Below, one piece after another: positions 28,845 to 37,117 of a stretch of DNA of 64,000 nucleotides. Below the pieces are notes generated by a model. It saw only the letters and a program-made list of their open reading frames with translations. It did no database searches and was not told the DNA's origin. Source of the DNA: Maricurvus nonylphenolicus (GTDB taxonomy: Bacteria; Pseudomonadota; Gammaproteobacteria; Pseudomonadales; Cellvibrionaceae); contig NZ_AP031498.1 in assembly GCF_042854845.1 (NCBI RefSeq), positions 5,560,927 through 5,624,926 on the forward strand. The letters are read 5' to 3'. The position numbers were made by a program, and so were the translations under genes. The number at the start of each line of letters is the position of its first letter. Positions within the stretch are counted from its first letter, which is position 1.

Positions 28845-28900
28845 ATCCTAAAATTCATTGGTGACAATTCTATGAAACGTATATGACAACTTTGTTACAA
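28845..28900 (-). promoter_or_regulatory. Tandem Pho boxes and -10 of the pst promoter
   Basis: Four 6-bp units in 11-bp register on the plus strand: TGACAA (28862), TGAAAC (28873), TGACAA (28884), TTACAA (28895). On the minus strand they read TTGTAA, TTGTCA, GTTTCA and TTGTCA, i.e. two consecutive Pho boxes. TAGGAT at 28845-28850 is the likely -10, 10 bp from the last box, exactly as at phoB. Confidence 0.88.
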
Positions 28901-29054
28901 ATTGAAATATTCCGTCATATTTCTTTCATAAATCCCTTCCTGTGTCTTAAATTGTCCATTTTCCTTGCCCCTTAACCCCAACTCATGGGGGCTTATGTAT
29001 AATCCATCGCTGGATATACGTTACATAATCACAATAAATACAAGGAAATTGGGG

Positions 29055-29597
29055 ATGCCGGCAGGTCAAACGCCGCGTCTGGCCTCGTTTGCCGCCTATA
29101 TTGACGCTTTTTCTCTCCTGACCGGCCGTGCTGTGGCCTGGTTAGTTCTGGTGATGATGCTGATTACCTGCATTGTCGTCGTCCTTCGTTACGGTTTTGG
29201 TATTGGTTCTATCGCCCTGCAGGAGTCTGTCGGCTATATGCATGCGGCGGTGTTTATGTTGGGCGCGGCTTTTACCCTCCAACGCCAGGGCCATGTGCGG
29301 GTAGATATCTTCTACCGCAACTTCTCTGAGCGCCGCAAAGCCTGGGTTAATGGCCTTGGCAGCCTGATCTTTTTATTACCCATTAGCGGATTTCTGCTGG
29401 GAATTAGCTGGGATTTTGTAGCGAACGCCTGGGAAATTCGGGAAGAATCACCACAAGCGGGGGGGCTGCCCGGGATTTACCTGCTCAAGTCCCTGATTCC
29501 GTTAATGGCGATCACCCTGGGGCTACAGGGCCTGTCGGATATCGCCAAGGCCACCGCCACCCTGATCAAACCAGAAACAGAAGGGGAGGAGGGCTGA
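29055..29597 (+). CDS. dctQ: TRAP transporter small permease (DctQ family)
   Basis: Four-helix membrane subunit of a tripartite ATP-independent periplasmic transporter. I choose the ATG at 29055 (MPAGQTPRLASF), with AAGGAA about 8 nt upstream, giving 180 residues; an in-frame start at 28965 adds 30 unconvincing residues. TM helices are near residues 20-45, 55-80, 100-122 and 145-165. Typical DctQ features are WLVLVMMLITCIVVVLRYGF and QRQGHVRVDIFYRNFSERR. The stop is 2 nt before dctM. No DctP gene is adjacent. Confidence 0.92.
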   Translation: MPAGQTPRLASFAAYIDAFSLLTGRAVAWLVLVMMLITCIVVVLRYGFGIGSIALQESVGYMHAAVFMLGAAFTLQRQGHVRVDIFYRNFSERRKAWVNGLGSLIFLLPISGFLLGISWDFVANAWEIREESPQAGGLPGIYLLKSLIPLMAITLGLQGLSDIAKATATLIKPETEGEEG

Positions 29598-29599
29598 TC

Positions 29600-30967
29600 A
29601 TGGTCGAATTAATTCCCCTGTTTATGTTTTTGGTCGTCTGCCTGTTTTTAATGATTGGCTACCCGGTGGCCTATACCCTCGCTGGTACCGGTTTGCTATT
29701 TGGCTGTGTCGGGATTGTCACCGGCCACTTTGACCCCAACCTGCTCAAGGCCTTCCCCGACCGGGTGTTTGGTACCATGACCAATACCACCCTGATTGCC
29801 GTGCCACTGTTTGTATTGATGGGGGTTATGCTGGAGAAATCCCGTCTGGCCGAAGAGCTGTTGGAAAATATGGCCCAACTGATGGGCCGACTTCCCGGCG
29901 GGCTGGGTATTTCCGTGGTTTTGGTTGGCATGTTACTGGCTGCCAGTACCGGCATTGTTGGTGCCACCGTGGTAACCATGGGGCTAATGTCGCTACCCAC
30001 CATGCTCAAGCGCGGCTATTCACCCTCACTGGCCACCGGCACCATTTGTGCGACCGGCACCCTAGGGCAGATTATTCCACCTTCGATTGCCCTGGTTCTG
30101 CTGGGTGACATTCTCTCCAGCGCCTACCAGCAGGCACAGTTGAGTATGGGCATCTTTAATCCCAAACCCGTTTCGGTGGGCGACCTGTTTGTCGGCGCCA
30201 TAGTGCCAGGTTTATTGCTGGTTGGCCTGTATATCGTCTATGTCCTGTTTGTTGCCAAATGGCGCCCCGAACAGGCACCCGCCGTTCCAAGAGATAAAGA
30301 TGTCTCCATTGCTCCAATTCTTTTCAGCCTACTACCACCGATCCTATTAATTGTGCTGGTATTGGGCTCTATCGTCAGTGGTGCTGCAACACCTACAGAA
30401 GCTGCTGGGGTCGGCGCCTTGGGCGCGACATTACTGGCCTTGAGCAAGCGTCAACTTACCCGTAGCCGCTTGGCAGAAGTAGGGCAGTCGACCACTGAAG
30501 TCACGGCCATGGTGTTTGCGATTCTGATTGGTGCCTCGCTGTTCTCCCTGGTATTCCGCGGTTTTGGCGGTGAAGAGCTGATCACCGAATTCTTCCACGG
30601 ACTTCCCGGTGGTGTAGTGTCAGCCACGCTTATTGTGATGCTGGTGATCTTCCTGCTCGGCTTTATTCTCGACTTTATCGAAATCACCTTTGTGGTAGTG
30701 CCCATCGTTGGCCCAGTACTACTGGCGATGGGGCTGGATCCCGTATGGTTGGGCATTATGATTGCCATCAACCTGCAGACCTCATTCCTGACACCACCGT
30801 TTGGTTTTGCCCTGTTTTATTTACGCGGTGTAGCCCCGGCCGAGGTCGCAACTACGGCGATTTATCGTGGCGTTGCCCCGTTTATTGTGATCCAATTGCT
30901 TCTATTAGCCGCACTGGCCCTTTGGCCTTCACTGGTAACCTGGCTTCCCGCCCAATTACAGGGATAA
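29600..30967 (+). CDS. dctM: TRAP transporter large permease (DctM family)
   Basis: 455-residue membrane subunit that forms the ion-coupled translocation path. Twelve or more hydrophobic helices are visible. Family motifs are MIGYPVAYTLAGTG near the start, GATVVTMGLMSLPTMLKRGY, GTICATGTLGQIIPPSIALVLLGD and the C-terminal TSFLTPPFGFALFYLRGVAP. GGGGAGGAGGG precedes the ATG. It is translationally close to dctQ. The substrate depends on an unlinked binding protein; the DctP at 37.6-38.7 kb resembles alpha-keto acid binders and could be the partner. Confidence 0.95.
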   Translation: MVELIPLFMFLVVCLFLMIGYPVAYTLAGTGLLFGCVGIVTGHFDPNLLKAFPDRVFGTMTNTTLIAVPLFVLMGVMLEKSRLAEELLENMAQLMGRLPGGLGISVVLVGMLLAASTGIVGATVVTMGLMSLPTMLKRGYSPSLATGTICATGTLGQIIPPSIALVLLGDILSSAYQQAQLSMGIFNPKPVSVGDLFVGAIVPGLLLVGLYIVYVLFVAKWRPEQAPAVPRDKDVSIAPILFSLLPPILLIVLVLGSIVSGAATPTEAAGVGALGATLLALSKRQLTRSRLAEVGQSTTEVTAMVFAILIGASLFSLVFRGFGGEELITEFFHGLPGGVVSATLIVMLVIFLLGFILDFIEITFVVVPIVGPVLLAMGLDPVWLGIMIAINLQTSFLTPPFGFALFYLRGVAPAEVATTAIYRGVAPFIVIQLLLLAALALWPSLVTWLPAQLQG

Positions 30968-31029
30968 CCAACTTTATACACCAGCAAAGCGTGCAACAGT
31001 TTAATTATTTAAGAGTGTAAGGAAGTACC

Positions 31030-31434
31030 ATGAGCGACGAATTTTTCGATGGCGACGACGACGAGCCAACCCCAGAGGGTAAGCTAGCCCTACAAACCCT
31101 GGCCATGCCCGCAGACACTAATCCCAACGGTGATATCTTTGGAGGCTGGCTAATGTCGCAGATGGATCTGGCAGGCTCTATTATTGCCGCCGAGATAGCT
31201 CAGGGCCGAGTTACCACCGTTGCCACAGGCTCCATGGCGTTTCTACGCCCGGTACCGGTTGGCGCCACCATCAGCTGTTACTGTGAAGTGCAGGAAATTG
31301 GGCGCTCTTCAGTGAAGGTAATGGTTGATGTCTGGCTACGTATTTACGAAACCGGTGAGCGCTACAAGGTGACTGAAGGCACCTTTATCTATGTTGCCAT
31401 CGACGATAAGGGTCGCACCCGTCGCATTAGCTAA
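31030..31434 (+). CDS. YciA-type acyl-CoA thioesterase
   Basis: 134-residue hotdog-fold enzyme hydrolysing acyl-CoA. The catalytic-region motif TNPNGDIFGGWLMSQMDLAG is at about residues 29-48. VTTVATGSMAFLRPVPVGA and a C-terminal ATDDKGR-like AIDDKGRTRRIS match YciA. AAGGA precedes the ATG. The stop codon directly abuts that of the convergent PepSY gene, inside the palindrome TAGCTAATTAGCTA (31428-31441). Confidence 0.92.
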   Translation: MSDEFFDGDDDEPTPEGKLALQTLAMPADTNPNGDIFGGWLMSQMDLAGSIIAAEIAQGRVTTVATGSMAFLRPVPVGATISCYCEVQEIGRSSVKVMVDVWLRIYETGERYKVTEGTFIYVAIDDKGRTRRIS

Positions 31435-32643
31435 TTAGCTACCAGCGTTATCAAAGGAGGCCTGGGATAGATCGGTAGACGAGCTATCCAACGCCTCCTT
31501 TTTCTTTGTCTTTTGCGCTTGCGCTTTTCGCCACCAGATTTTTACCCCTGTCACCACCAACAATGACACAAGTAAACCAGACAAAAAGATAATTATTCGA
31601 CCCGGCCAGCCAAAGGCCTTGCCGGAATGTAACGGGTATTGCCAGGCGGCCACCTGATTACCGGCACCGCCTTCGGTTATATGACGGTCGCTTAACATCT
31701 CTGAGGTGGAAGCATCTAGCACCAGCATACGTCGGCCATAGGGATCGATATCCCGCACATCGTAAGCGCGCATTTCGTAGACGCCCTTGTGGGGAATAAA
31801 TTTCACCATATCCACTTCAACTCCTGTCGTTTCACTGGCATAACTCAGGGCTTCAGCCATGGTTACTGGAGTATCCACAGTGGGCTGCTGGAGCTTTGGT
31901 AAAGTAAAAATATATCGCGGAGTCATAGGCGAAAAGAAGTTGATAAAGCGGTTTGCAGGCTCATACCAATTAAAATACACACCGCTGAGCGCCAACATCA
32001 GCGTTACAGGAAAAAACCATAAACCGCCAGCACGATGTAAATCGAAAGTCCGCTTATGGCCTGTTGCGCTGAAGCGAATTCGGAAGCTTTGGGCCCATTT
32101 TGATAATCGATTAAACGATATAAACAAACTGACAAAGTGGTCAATAACCCATAACAACGAGATCAAGCCAAGAAAAATCAGCATGGGTTTGCCGAGCAAA
32201 AGGTCTATATGCAGCTCGTAGATAATGATCATAAGGTAGCGACGATCAAACTGCAGCTTGCCCAAGCAGCGCTGACCCAAAATCTTTGCTGTATAAGGAT
32301 CGATATACAAGCTTAAGGCACAATCTACAGATTCACCTGGACGCGGATTTAAAATCAGCCTTACAGGATCTTCGCTGGTCTTGGGAAGATCCAAAAAACT
32401 GATAAACATATCCGGATAGGTGGATTCAACGGTGTTAATCCACGCTTTACTGGGCAGGGATTCTTGCTGCTGCTCAACGGCATACAAGTCAGGGTTTAAT
32501 ACACGATCCAGCTCACTGTAAAACACCAGTATCGAACCCGTCACCGCCATAAGCAGTAACCATATGCCCGCCAGCAAACCAAACCAGCGGTGCCAAAATA
32601 CCAACAACGCCCTGGGTTTAAATTTCAACAACATGGAGAGCAC
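31435..32643 (-). CDS. PepSY-TM family inner-membrane protein (iron-uptake type)
   Basis: 402 residues (GTG at 32643; an ATG three codons later is also possible). PepSY_TM architecture: TM1 about 22-45 (WHRWFGLLAGIWLLLMAVTGSILVFYSELD), TM pairs near 150-175 and 200-225, and a last TM near 340-365. The HR motif in FDLHRAGGLWFFPVTLMLALSGVYFNWYEP and the conserved histidines (HRWFG, HSGKAFG) are typical. Relatives such as FoxB and PiuB are linked to siderophore iron reduction or release at the inner membrane. It sits beside a TonB receptor and two-component system and shares an upstream element with the latter, so a role in the same uptake route is inferred. Confidence 0.82.
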   Translation of the reverse strand: MLSMLLKFKPRALLVFWHRWFGLLAGIWLLLMAVTGSILVFYSELDRVLNPDLYAVEQQQESLPSKAWINTVESTYPDMFISFLDLPKTSEDPVRLILNPRPGESVDCALSLYIDPYTAKILGQRCLGKLQFDRRYLMIIIYELHIDLLLGKPMLIFLGLISLLWVIDHFVSLFISFNRLSKWAQSFRIRFSATGHKRTFDLHRAGGLWFFPVTLMLALSGVYFNWYEPANRFINFFSPMTPRYIFTLPKLQQPTVDTPVTMAEALSYASETTGVEVDMVKFIPHKGVYEMRAYDVRDIDPYGRRMLVLDASTSEMLSDRHITEGGAGNQVAAWQYPLHSGKAFGWPGRIIIFLSGLLVSLLVVTGVKIWWRKAQAQKTKKKEALDSSSTDLSQASFDNAGS

Positions 32644-32709
32644 AACGTAAAAGGAGTAATCGACGGTAGGCTGGCGATTATTATGGCTTTAACGTTGGGC
32701 CGACAGCAG

Positions 32710-32725
32710 TTTTACAATTGTTACA
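32710..32725 (+). promoter_or_regulatory. Putative response-regulator operator, copy 1 (PepSY gene)
   Basis: TTTTACAATTGTTACA, core palindrome ACAATTGT, 67 bp upstream of the PepSY GTG. The identical 16-mer occurs in opposite orientation in front of the response regulator at 34866-34881, and similarity continues on the 5' side (ACAGC). Confidence 0.6.
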
Positions 32726-32748
32726 CTTCGTAGAGCTTTTAAAACTAT

Positions 32749-34146
32749 TTATGCGTCCTCTACCATTGCCTGCATTGGTAAACAGGTAGTCATACACAGA
32801 CCATTTGGTTTGAGGTTTGCGGCCGAAACCTCACCACCTACAGCGGTAATCTGTCGCTTGCTAAGCGCTAGGCCCAAACCATAACCACCAGGGTCTTTGC
32901 CGGAACCTTTCTGACGGGATTTATCGCCGCGATAAAAGGGTTTAAAGATATTATCTATATCCTGTTCTGGTACACCTGGGCCTTCATCCTTAATGGTGAT
33001 ACAGAGTCGTTCGGTCTGCTCAGTTTTAACCGCCACCTCTACCTGAGAGCCTTTGGGGCTGTATTTAAGGGCATTGCGAATCATATTTTCCAGTGCTTGA
33101 CCAAGTGCACGGTGACTGGAGTTATTGACTACGCAGGTTTCCGGCGTTGAAAGGGCTAACTGATGCTCAGGAAATTCAAACCGCGCATCCTCAACAATCG
33201 TCTCCAGCAACAGACTGACATCGACCTGCTCCTGATTCAGTGTTGGCCTTTCGGTATCCAGCCAGGAAAGGGTCAAGGTATCTTCCATCAGGGATTGCAT
33301 GGCATTGACCTCTTGCTCCACCCGGCTGATAACTTCCGCCGCATTGGGTTTGCTTAACACCAGTTTTATACGGGTGATCGGTGTTCTTAGCTCGTGTGAA
33401 ATGTCTTGAATCAGTTGGCGCTGGGTAGTCAATAAGTTTCCAATACGATCGGCCATTTGGTCGAAACTCATCGCCAACTCTGACAGCTCATCTTTACGTT
33501 TACTGAGCGTCTCTGCCGTTCGAACTTGATAGTCACCGTTGCTGAACCGCTGAGTCGCTTGCTGTAGCTGCTTTAGGGGAGAAATAATATGACGAAAAAT
33601 AATATAACTCAGTGCTGCCACCAACAATATGGGTAACCCCATAGTGATTAATTTACTGAGTACTCCCCAATAAGCACCAGGGCGCATACGCTGAGGCAAC
33701 TGGATCATCAGGTTGTATCCTGTATCGCCCAGTGTCATTTTCATGATGGGGTTATAGTTATGATAGAGGTGGATTGGCCATTCGATGTTACGACCAATAA
33801 TGAGGTTTTCCTCACCACCGATAAACTCGTAATCCGGTTCGCCCACCATCCAATCAGGGTTCGGTTTGATTACACCTAGCCAGGTATCCTCCAACTGAGT
33901 AATGTTATCTGCCCACAAGGTTAAAGCATCGACATCACCAGCCTGAACCAACTTCTCGGCTTGCTGCGCATAGAGCATTAATTCTTGCTGATGCTCCTGA
34001 GTGATGGTACTGAACTTTTTTTCCATAAACTCACTCAGCACCATCACTAACCAAATCAACGCAATACTGGATACAGCAATAATGATATACAGCTTGCCAA
34101 ACAGCCCTAGAGGTATGCCTTTAAATGGGAAATTACTAACCTTCAA
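32749..34146 (-). CDS. Sensor histidine kinase (iron-island two-component system)
   Basis: OmpR-partner type membrane kinase. The open frame extends to 34200, but this would overlap the regulator by 65 nt; TTG at 34146, just inside the regulator's end, is the likely start, giving about 465 residues. TM1 about residues 15-35 and TM2 about 165-190 flank a periplasmic sensor of about 120 residues (includes QLPQRMRPGAYW). HAMP follows TM2. HisKA has DISHELRTPITRIKLVLSKP, then N box MIRNALKYSPKG, G1 DEGPGVPEQ and G2 GGYGLGLALSKRQ. The signal sensed is unknown; PfeS/PirS-like siderophore sensing is possible given the neighbouring TonB receptor. Confidence 0.88.
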   Translation of the reverse strand: MKVSNFPFKGIPLGLFGKLYIIIAVSSIALIWLVMVLSEFMEKKFSTITQEHQQELMLYAQQAEKLVQAGDVDALTLWADNITQLEDTWLGVIKPNPDWMVGEPDYEFIGGEENLIIGRNIEWPIHLYHNYNPIMKMTLGDTGYNLMIQLPQRMRPGAYWGVLSKLITMGLPILLVAALSYIIFRHIISPLKQLQQATQRFSNGDYQVRTAETLSKRKDELSELAMSFDQMADRIGNLLTTQRQLIQDISHELRTPITRIKLVLSKPNAAEVISRVEQEVNAMQSLMEDTLTLSWLDTERPTLNQEQVDVSLLLETIVEDARFEFPEHQLALSTPETCVVNNSSHRALGQALENMIRNALKYSPKGSQVEVAVKTEQTERLCITIKDEGPGVPEQDIDNIFKPFYRGDKSRQKGSGKDPGGYGLGLALSKRQITAVGGEVSAANLKPNGLCMTTCLPMQAMVEDA

Positions 34147-34819
34147 AACTGTACCCCTGACCACGTACGGTACGTATGGTATTGATGGGCAGACCCGCAC
34201 TGGACATTTTTTTACGAATTTTACTGATATGCATATCGAGTGTGCGGTCGTAACGACTGTACTCGCGGCACAATACCGACTGATACAACTCGGCTTTACT
34301 CACCACCTTGCCAGCCTGTTCCATCAGGCTGCGCAGCAAATCAAACTCCAGCGGGGTAAAGGCGATGGGTTTGGAGTGTATAAGCACTTCACCAGAAAGG
34401 GGATCCAATACCACGGCACCGCGAACAACGTTTACCGAAGGTTGAGAAACAGTTTGTGTGCGTCGCAATATCGCTTCAATCCGCAATGTCAGCTCGGCCA
34501 TATTAAACGGTTTAATTAAGTAGTCGTCGGCGCCAGATTGAAACCCGCAGATACGATCCTGTTCCCCACCTTTAGCCGTAAGCATCAATACCGGTGTCTG
34601 TTTTTTCTCACGCAGACGGCTTAATACTTCAAAACCATCGAGTTTAGGCATCATGACATCCAGCAGAATCAGATCATAATTTTCCTTTACTGCTTGGCTT
34701 ACGCCATTCTCGCCATCAAAGACGCAGGTCACGGTGTAACCTTCAGTTTCCAAGTTCTGACAGATCAGACCATTTACAGTCTGATCATCTTCAACCACAA
34801 GTATCTTGTTAGCTTGCAT
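34136..34819 (-). CDS. OmpR-family response regulator (iron-island two-component system)
   Basis: DNA-binding regulator of 227 residues from the preferred ATG at 34819 (MQANKILVVEDD), which has AAGG 5 nt upstream; in-frame starts at 34831 and 34873 are less well supported. The receiver has VVEDD, phospho-acceptor Asp in LILLDVMMPKLDG, MLTAKGGEQD and YLIKPFNMAEL. The winged helix has FTPLEFDLLRSLM and YDRTLDMHISKIRKKM...TIRTVRGQGYSF. It is divergent from the TonB receptor and upstream of, and overlapping, the kinase. The 16-bp element at 34866 lies about 47 bp before its start, consistent with autoregulation. Confidence 0.92.
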   Translation of the reverse strand: MQANKILVVEDDQTVNGLICQNLETEGYTVTCVFDGENGVSQAVKENYDLILLDVMMPKLDGFEVLSRLREKKQTPVLMLTAKGGEQDRICGFQSGADDYLIKPFNMAELTLRIEAILRRTQTVSQPSVNVVRGAVVLDPLSGEVLIHSKPIAFTPLEFDLLRSLMEQAGKVVSKAELYQSVLCREYSRYDRTLDMHISKIRKKMSSAGLPINTIRTVRGQGYSFEG

Positions 34820-34865
34820 ATCAACCTTCATCTCCTCACGGGCCGACTGGCTATGAGCATGTAAA

Positions 34866-34881
34866 TGTAACAATTGTAAAA
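34866..34881 (-). promoter_or_regulatory. Putative response-regulator operator, copy 2 (divergent promoter region)
   Basis: Minus-strand TTTTACAATTGTTACA, identical over 16 bp to 32710-32725. It lies between the response regulator and the Fur-controlled TonB receptor promoter, so it could act on both. Confidence 0.6.
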
Positions 34882-34896
34882 ACGCTGTCTTTATTA

Positions 34897-34925
34897 TTGT
34901 AAATGAGAATAATTATCAATATAAA
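34897..34925 (+). promoter_or_regulatory. Fur-controlled promoter of the TonB receptor
   Basis: -35 TTGTAA (34897-34902), a 17-bp spacer, and -10 TATAAA (34920-34925). The spacer contains TGAGAATAATTATCA (34904-34918), 14 of 15 matches to the 7-1-7 Fur consensus TGATAATNATTATCA. Fur bound here would block RNA polymerase, so iron-repressed expression is predicted. Confidence 0.88.
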
Positions 34926-34949
34926 GCATTTTATTAGAGGAGACAGCCC

Positions 34950-36956
34950 GTGCGTTTACGTTCATTTGCCCTTTCACCACTGACGGTTGCCATCGGTATT
35001 GCAGCTTCATCCTTGGCCCAGGCTGAGGATGCCGATAAATCCACAAACGACAGGATTGAAACCATGGTGGTGGTAGGTGAAGCCACAAACGCCCAGATTG
35101 ACTACAAGGACCTGGAGGCTTTCCAGGCCAACGACCTGGCCGATGTCTTCCGTACAACTCCTTCCATTTCTGTAGGTGGTGGCGCCAGCGGTATAGCCCA
35201 GAAGATCTATGTTCGTGGTCTGGAAGACTCCATGGTCAACGTCACCGTCGATGGCGCACCGCAGACATCTACGTTGTTCCACCATATTGGCCGTGTCACT
35301 ATCGATCCTGATTTACTCAAACAGGTCGAAGTGCAAGCTGGTGCCGGTGAGGCAACCAGCGGCGCTGGTGCTATAGGCGGTTCGATTCGTTTTCGCACTA
35401 AGGATGTTGATGATCTGTTGCCTGCTGGAGAAGATTTCGGCGGTCGTGTGAAAGTGAGTAATTTTAGTAACGACGGTGAGCAACACAGCCTTACACTGTT
35501 TGGACGCCTGAATGATAACTGGGGTGTACTGGCCTATTACAACGATATTGATCGTAATAATGCCGAAGACGGGGATGGCAACGAATTGCCAGCAACAGCA
35601 GCCGATCAAACCCTGGGCTTTTTCAAAATCAGTGGTGATATTGCCGATAACCAACACTTATCACTCAGCTATGAAACCCGTAAGGAAAAAGGCTCTTTTA
35701 GCAGACAGCCTAACTGGTCGCCACTGGAAGGGGTCCCCCTCTACAAGTCAGAAGGGGAGCGTGAAACCTATGTCGCCAATTACCAACTAACTCACAGCGA
35801 TCTTATTAATCTCGAGCTTTCTGCATACCACACCGAATCCAGCTTCCAACGTGAGCTTTTCACCTGGAATACCGATATCAGTAGCTACGGTTTCGATATA
35901 CGTAATATCAGTGAGATAGGTATTCACCGATTCACCTATGGTGTTGATTTTCGTGAAGATGAGGTTGAAAGCGGCCCTATTGGTGGCACAACAGAAGCTC
36001 GTGAAGAGGGTACCGTTTGGGGCGCATACGCTCAGGCCCATTCGCAGATAACCGATAAGTTATTACTCAGCTATGGTGTGCGCTACGATGATTATGAGTT
36101 TGATAAGCGCCTTGTTAATCCTGGTGTGTCCATTGATAGCGACGATCTTAGTTTTAATGCCGGTTTCGCCTACGATATTACCGATGCCTGGAAATTTAGC
36201 TTAGGTTACGCTGAAGCTGCACGGGGCAAGGAAGTTGGTGATGGTTTCACGATTGATGGCTCGACAACAGATCCTCAGCTGGATGCGGAAACTGTTACCA
36301 ATATAGAAGCCTCTCTGGAATACAGCGTAGCCGATCTAGATATTAAACTGGCGGCTTATCAGTCTGAGATTGACGACGTTATCTTTGATCAGAACTACGG
36401 TGGCGTTTTCTATGAAAACGTAGGTACCGTTGAAACTGATGGGATCGAACTGGACGTCACCTACCGTTGGAATGACGTTGAGATTCAGTTTGGTTTCGCC
36501 ACCTCCGATGCTCAACTTGACCCGGCCGATGGCGTTTATTCCGTCGACTACGGCAAAGTTGATCTGGCCGGCTATGAACACCGAGGCTTAGGTAACTCCC
36601 GTGGTGATACCTGGAACTTAGGCATCAATTACTTCCCACAACCCAACCTGACCTTCGGTTGGAATATCACCTACGTGGAAGATTTAAATAATCTGGAAGT
36701 GATGTACCGGGATGAAGAATTTAGTTGGGGCCCAGGCATTCAAGAAATCGATAAGGACGGTTATACCGTTCACGACCTGTATGCTGAATGGAGCCCTATG
36801 GAACAACTGAAACTCAATCTCGCGGTTACTAATGTCTTTGACAAGAATTACCTGGATCACTCTAGTGTCGGTGATTACACCGCAATCTATCCGAATGTGA
36901 AAGGGTATAACGAACCTGGTCGTGATGTTCGTTTGTCGGCAACCTACAGTTTTTAA
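34950..36956 (+). CDS. TonB-dependent outer-membrane receptor, probable iron/heme type
   Basis: 668 residues. GTG start at 34950 with GAGGAGA 7 nt upstream. Signal peptide about 1-25 ends LAQAE. A TonB box-like ETMVVVG is near residue 37. The plug domain covers about 45-165 (RTTPSISVGGG, IYVRGLEDSMVNVTVDGAPQ, VEVQAGAGEATSGAGAIGG). The 22-strand barrel ends with the family C-terminal LSATYSF, and NLAVTNVFDKNYLDHSS precedes it. The Fur box indicates an iron-linked ligand; heme or a siderophore cannot be separated by eye, and no clear FRAP/NPNL heme signature was found. The neighbouring two-component system and PepSY protein suggest a PfeRSA-like inducible system. Confidence 0.9.
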   Translation: MRLRSFALSPLTVAIGIAASSLAQAEDADKSTNDRIETMVVVGEATNAQIDYKDLEAFQANDLADVFRTTPSISVGGGASGIAQKIYVRGLEDSMVNVTVDGAPQTSTLFHHIGRVTIDPDLLKQVEVQAGAGEATSGAGAIGGSIRFRTKDVDDLLPAGEDFGGRVKVSNFSNDGEQHSLTLFGRLNDNWGVLAYYNDIDRNNAEDGDGNELPATAADQTLGFFKISGDIADNQHLSLSYETRKEKGSFSRQPNWSPLEGVPLYKSEGERETYVANYQLTHSDLINLELSAYHTESSFQRELFTWNTDISSYGFDIRNISEIGIHRFTYGVDFREDEVESGPIGGTTEAREEGTVWGAYAQAHSQITDKLLLSYGVRYDDYEFDKRLVNPGVSIDSDDLSFNAGFAYDITDAWKFSLGYAEAARGKEVGDGFTIDGSTTDPQLDAETVTNIEASLEYSVADLDIKLAAYQSEIDDVIFDQNYGGVFYENVGTVETDGIELDVTYRWNDVEIQFGFATSDAQLDPADGVYSVDYGKVDLAGYEHRGLGNSRGDTWNLGINYFPQPNLTFGWNITYVEDLNNLEVMYRDEEFSWGPGIQEIDKDGYTVHDLYAEWSPMEQLKLNLAVTNVFDKNYLDHSSVGDYTAIYPNVKGYNEPGRDVRLSATYSF

Positions 36957-36980
36957 AGGCAACCTCTGAAGCCAGTTCAA

Positions 36981-37011
36981 TTTGTCCGGTTGCAATAATA
37001 AACCGGACAAA
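36981..37011 (+). terminator. Hairpin after the TonB receptor gene
   Basis: TTTGTCCGGTT (36981-36991) and AACCGGACAAA (37001-37011), a perfect 11-bp stem with a 9-nt AT-rich loop, 24 nt past the stop. There is only a weak U tract (CCTTATT). Confidence 0.7.
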
Positions 37012-37020
37012 CCTTATTAG

Positions 37021-37116
37021 AAGCTCGGTTCAAGTGAACATTTTGGCATATGCTTCCCCAAGCTATCTATCCTTTCGGATAATCTCACGTCAGAATGTTC
37101 ACCTGAGCCGAGTTTT
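37021..37116. repeat. 96-bp long imperfect inverted repeat
   Basis: Left arm 37021-37044 (begins AAGCTCGGTTCAAGTGAACA) pairs with right arm 37092-37115 (GAATGTTCACCTGAGCCGAG inside) at about 20 of 24 positions. The central 47 bp is unique sequence. The right arm is followed by TTTTT. It lies between convergent genes. It could be a large bidirectional terminator, a small structured RNA or a miniature inverted-repeat element. Confidence 0.6.
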
Positions 37117-37117
37117 T

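Noticed and set aside
32749..34200. Full-length 483-residue kinase starting inside the regulator
   Set aside because: Would overlap the regulator by 65 nt with non-family sequence; the TTG at 34146 next to the regulator's stop is more plausible.
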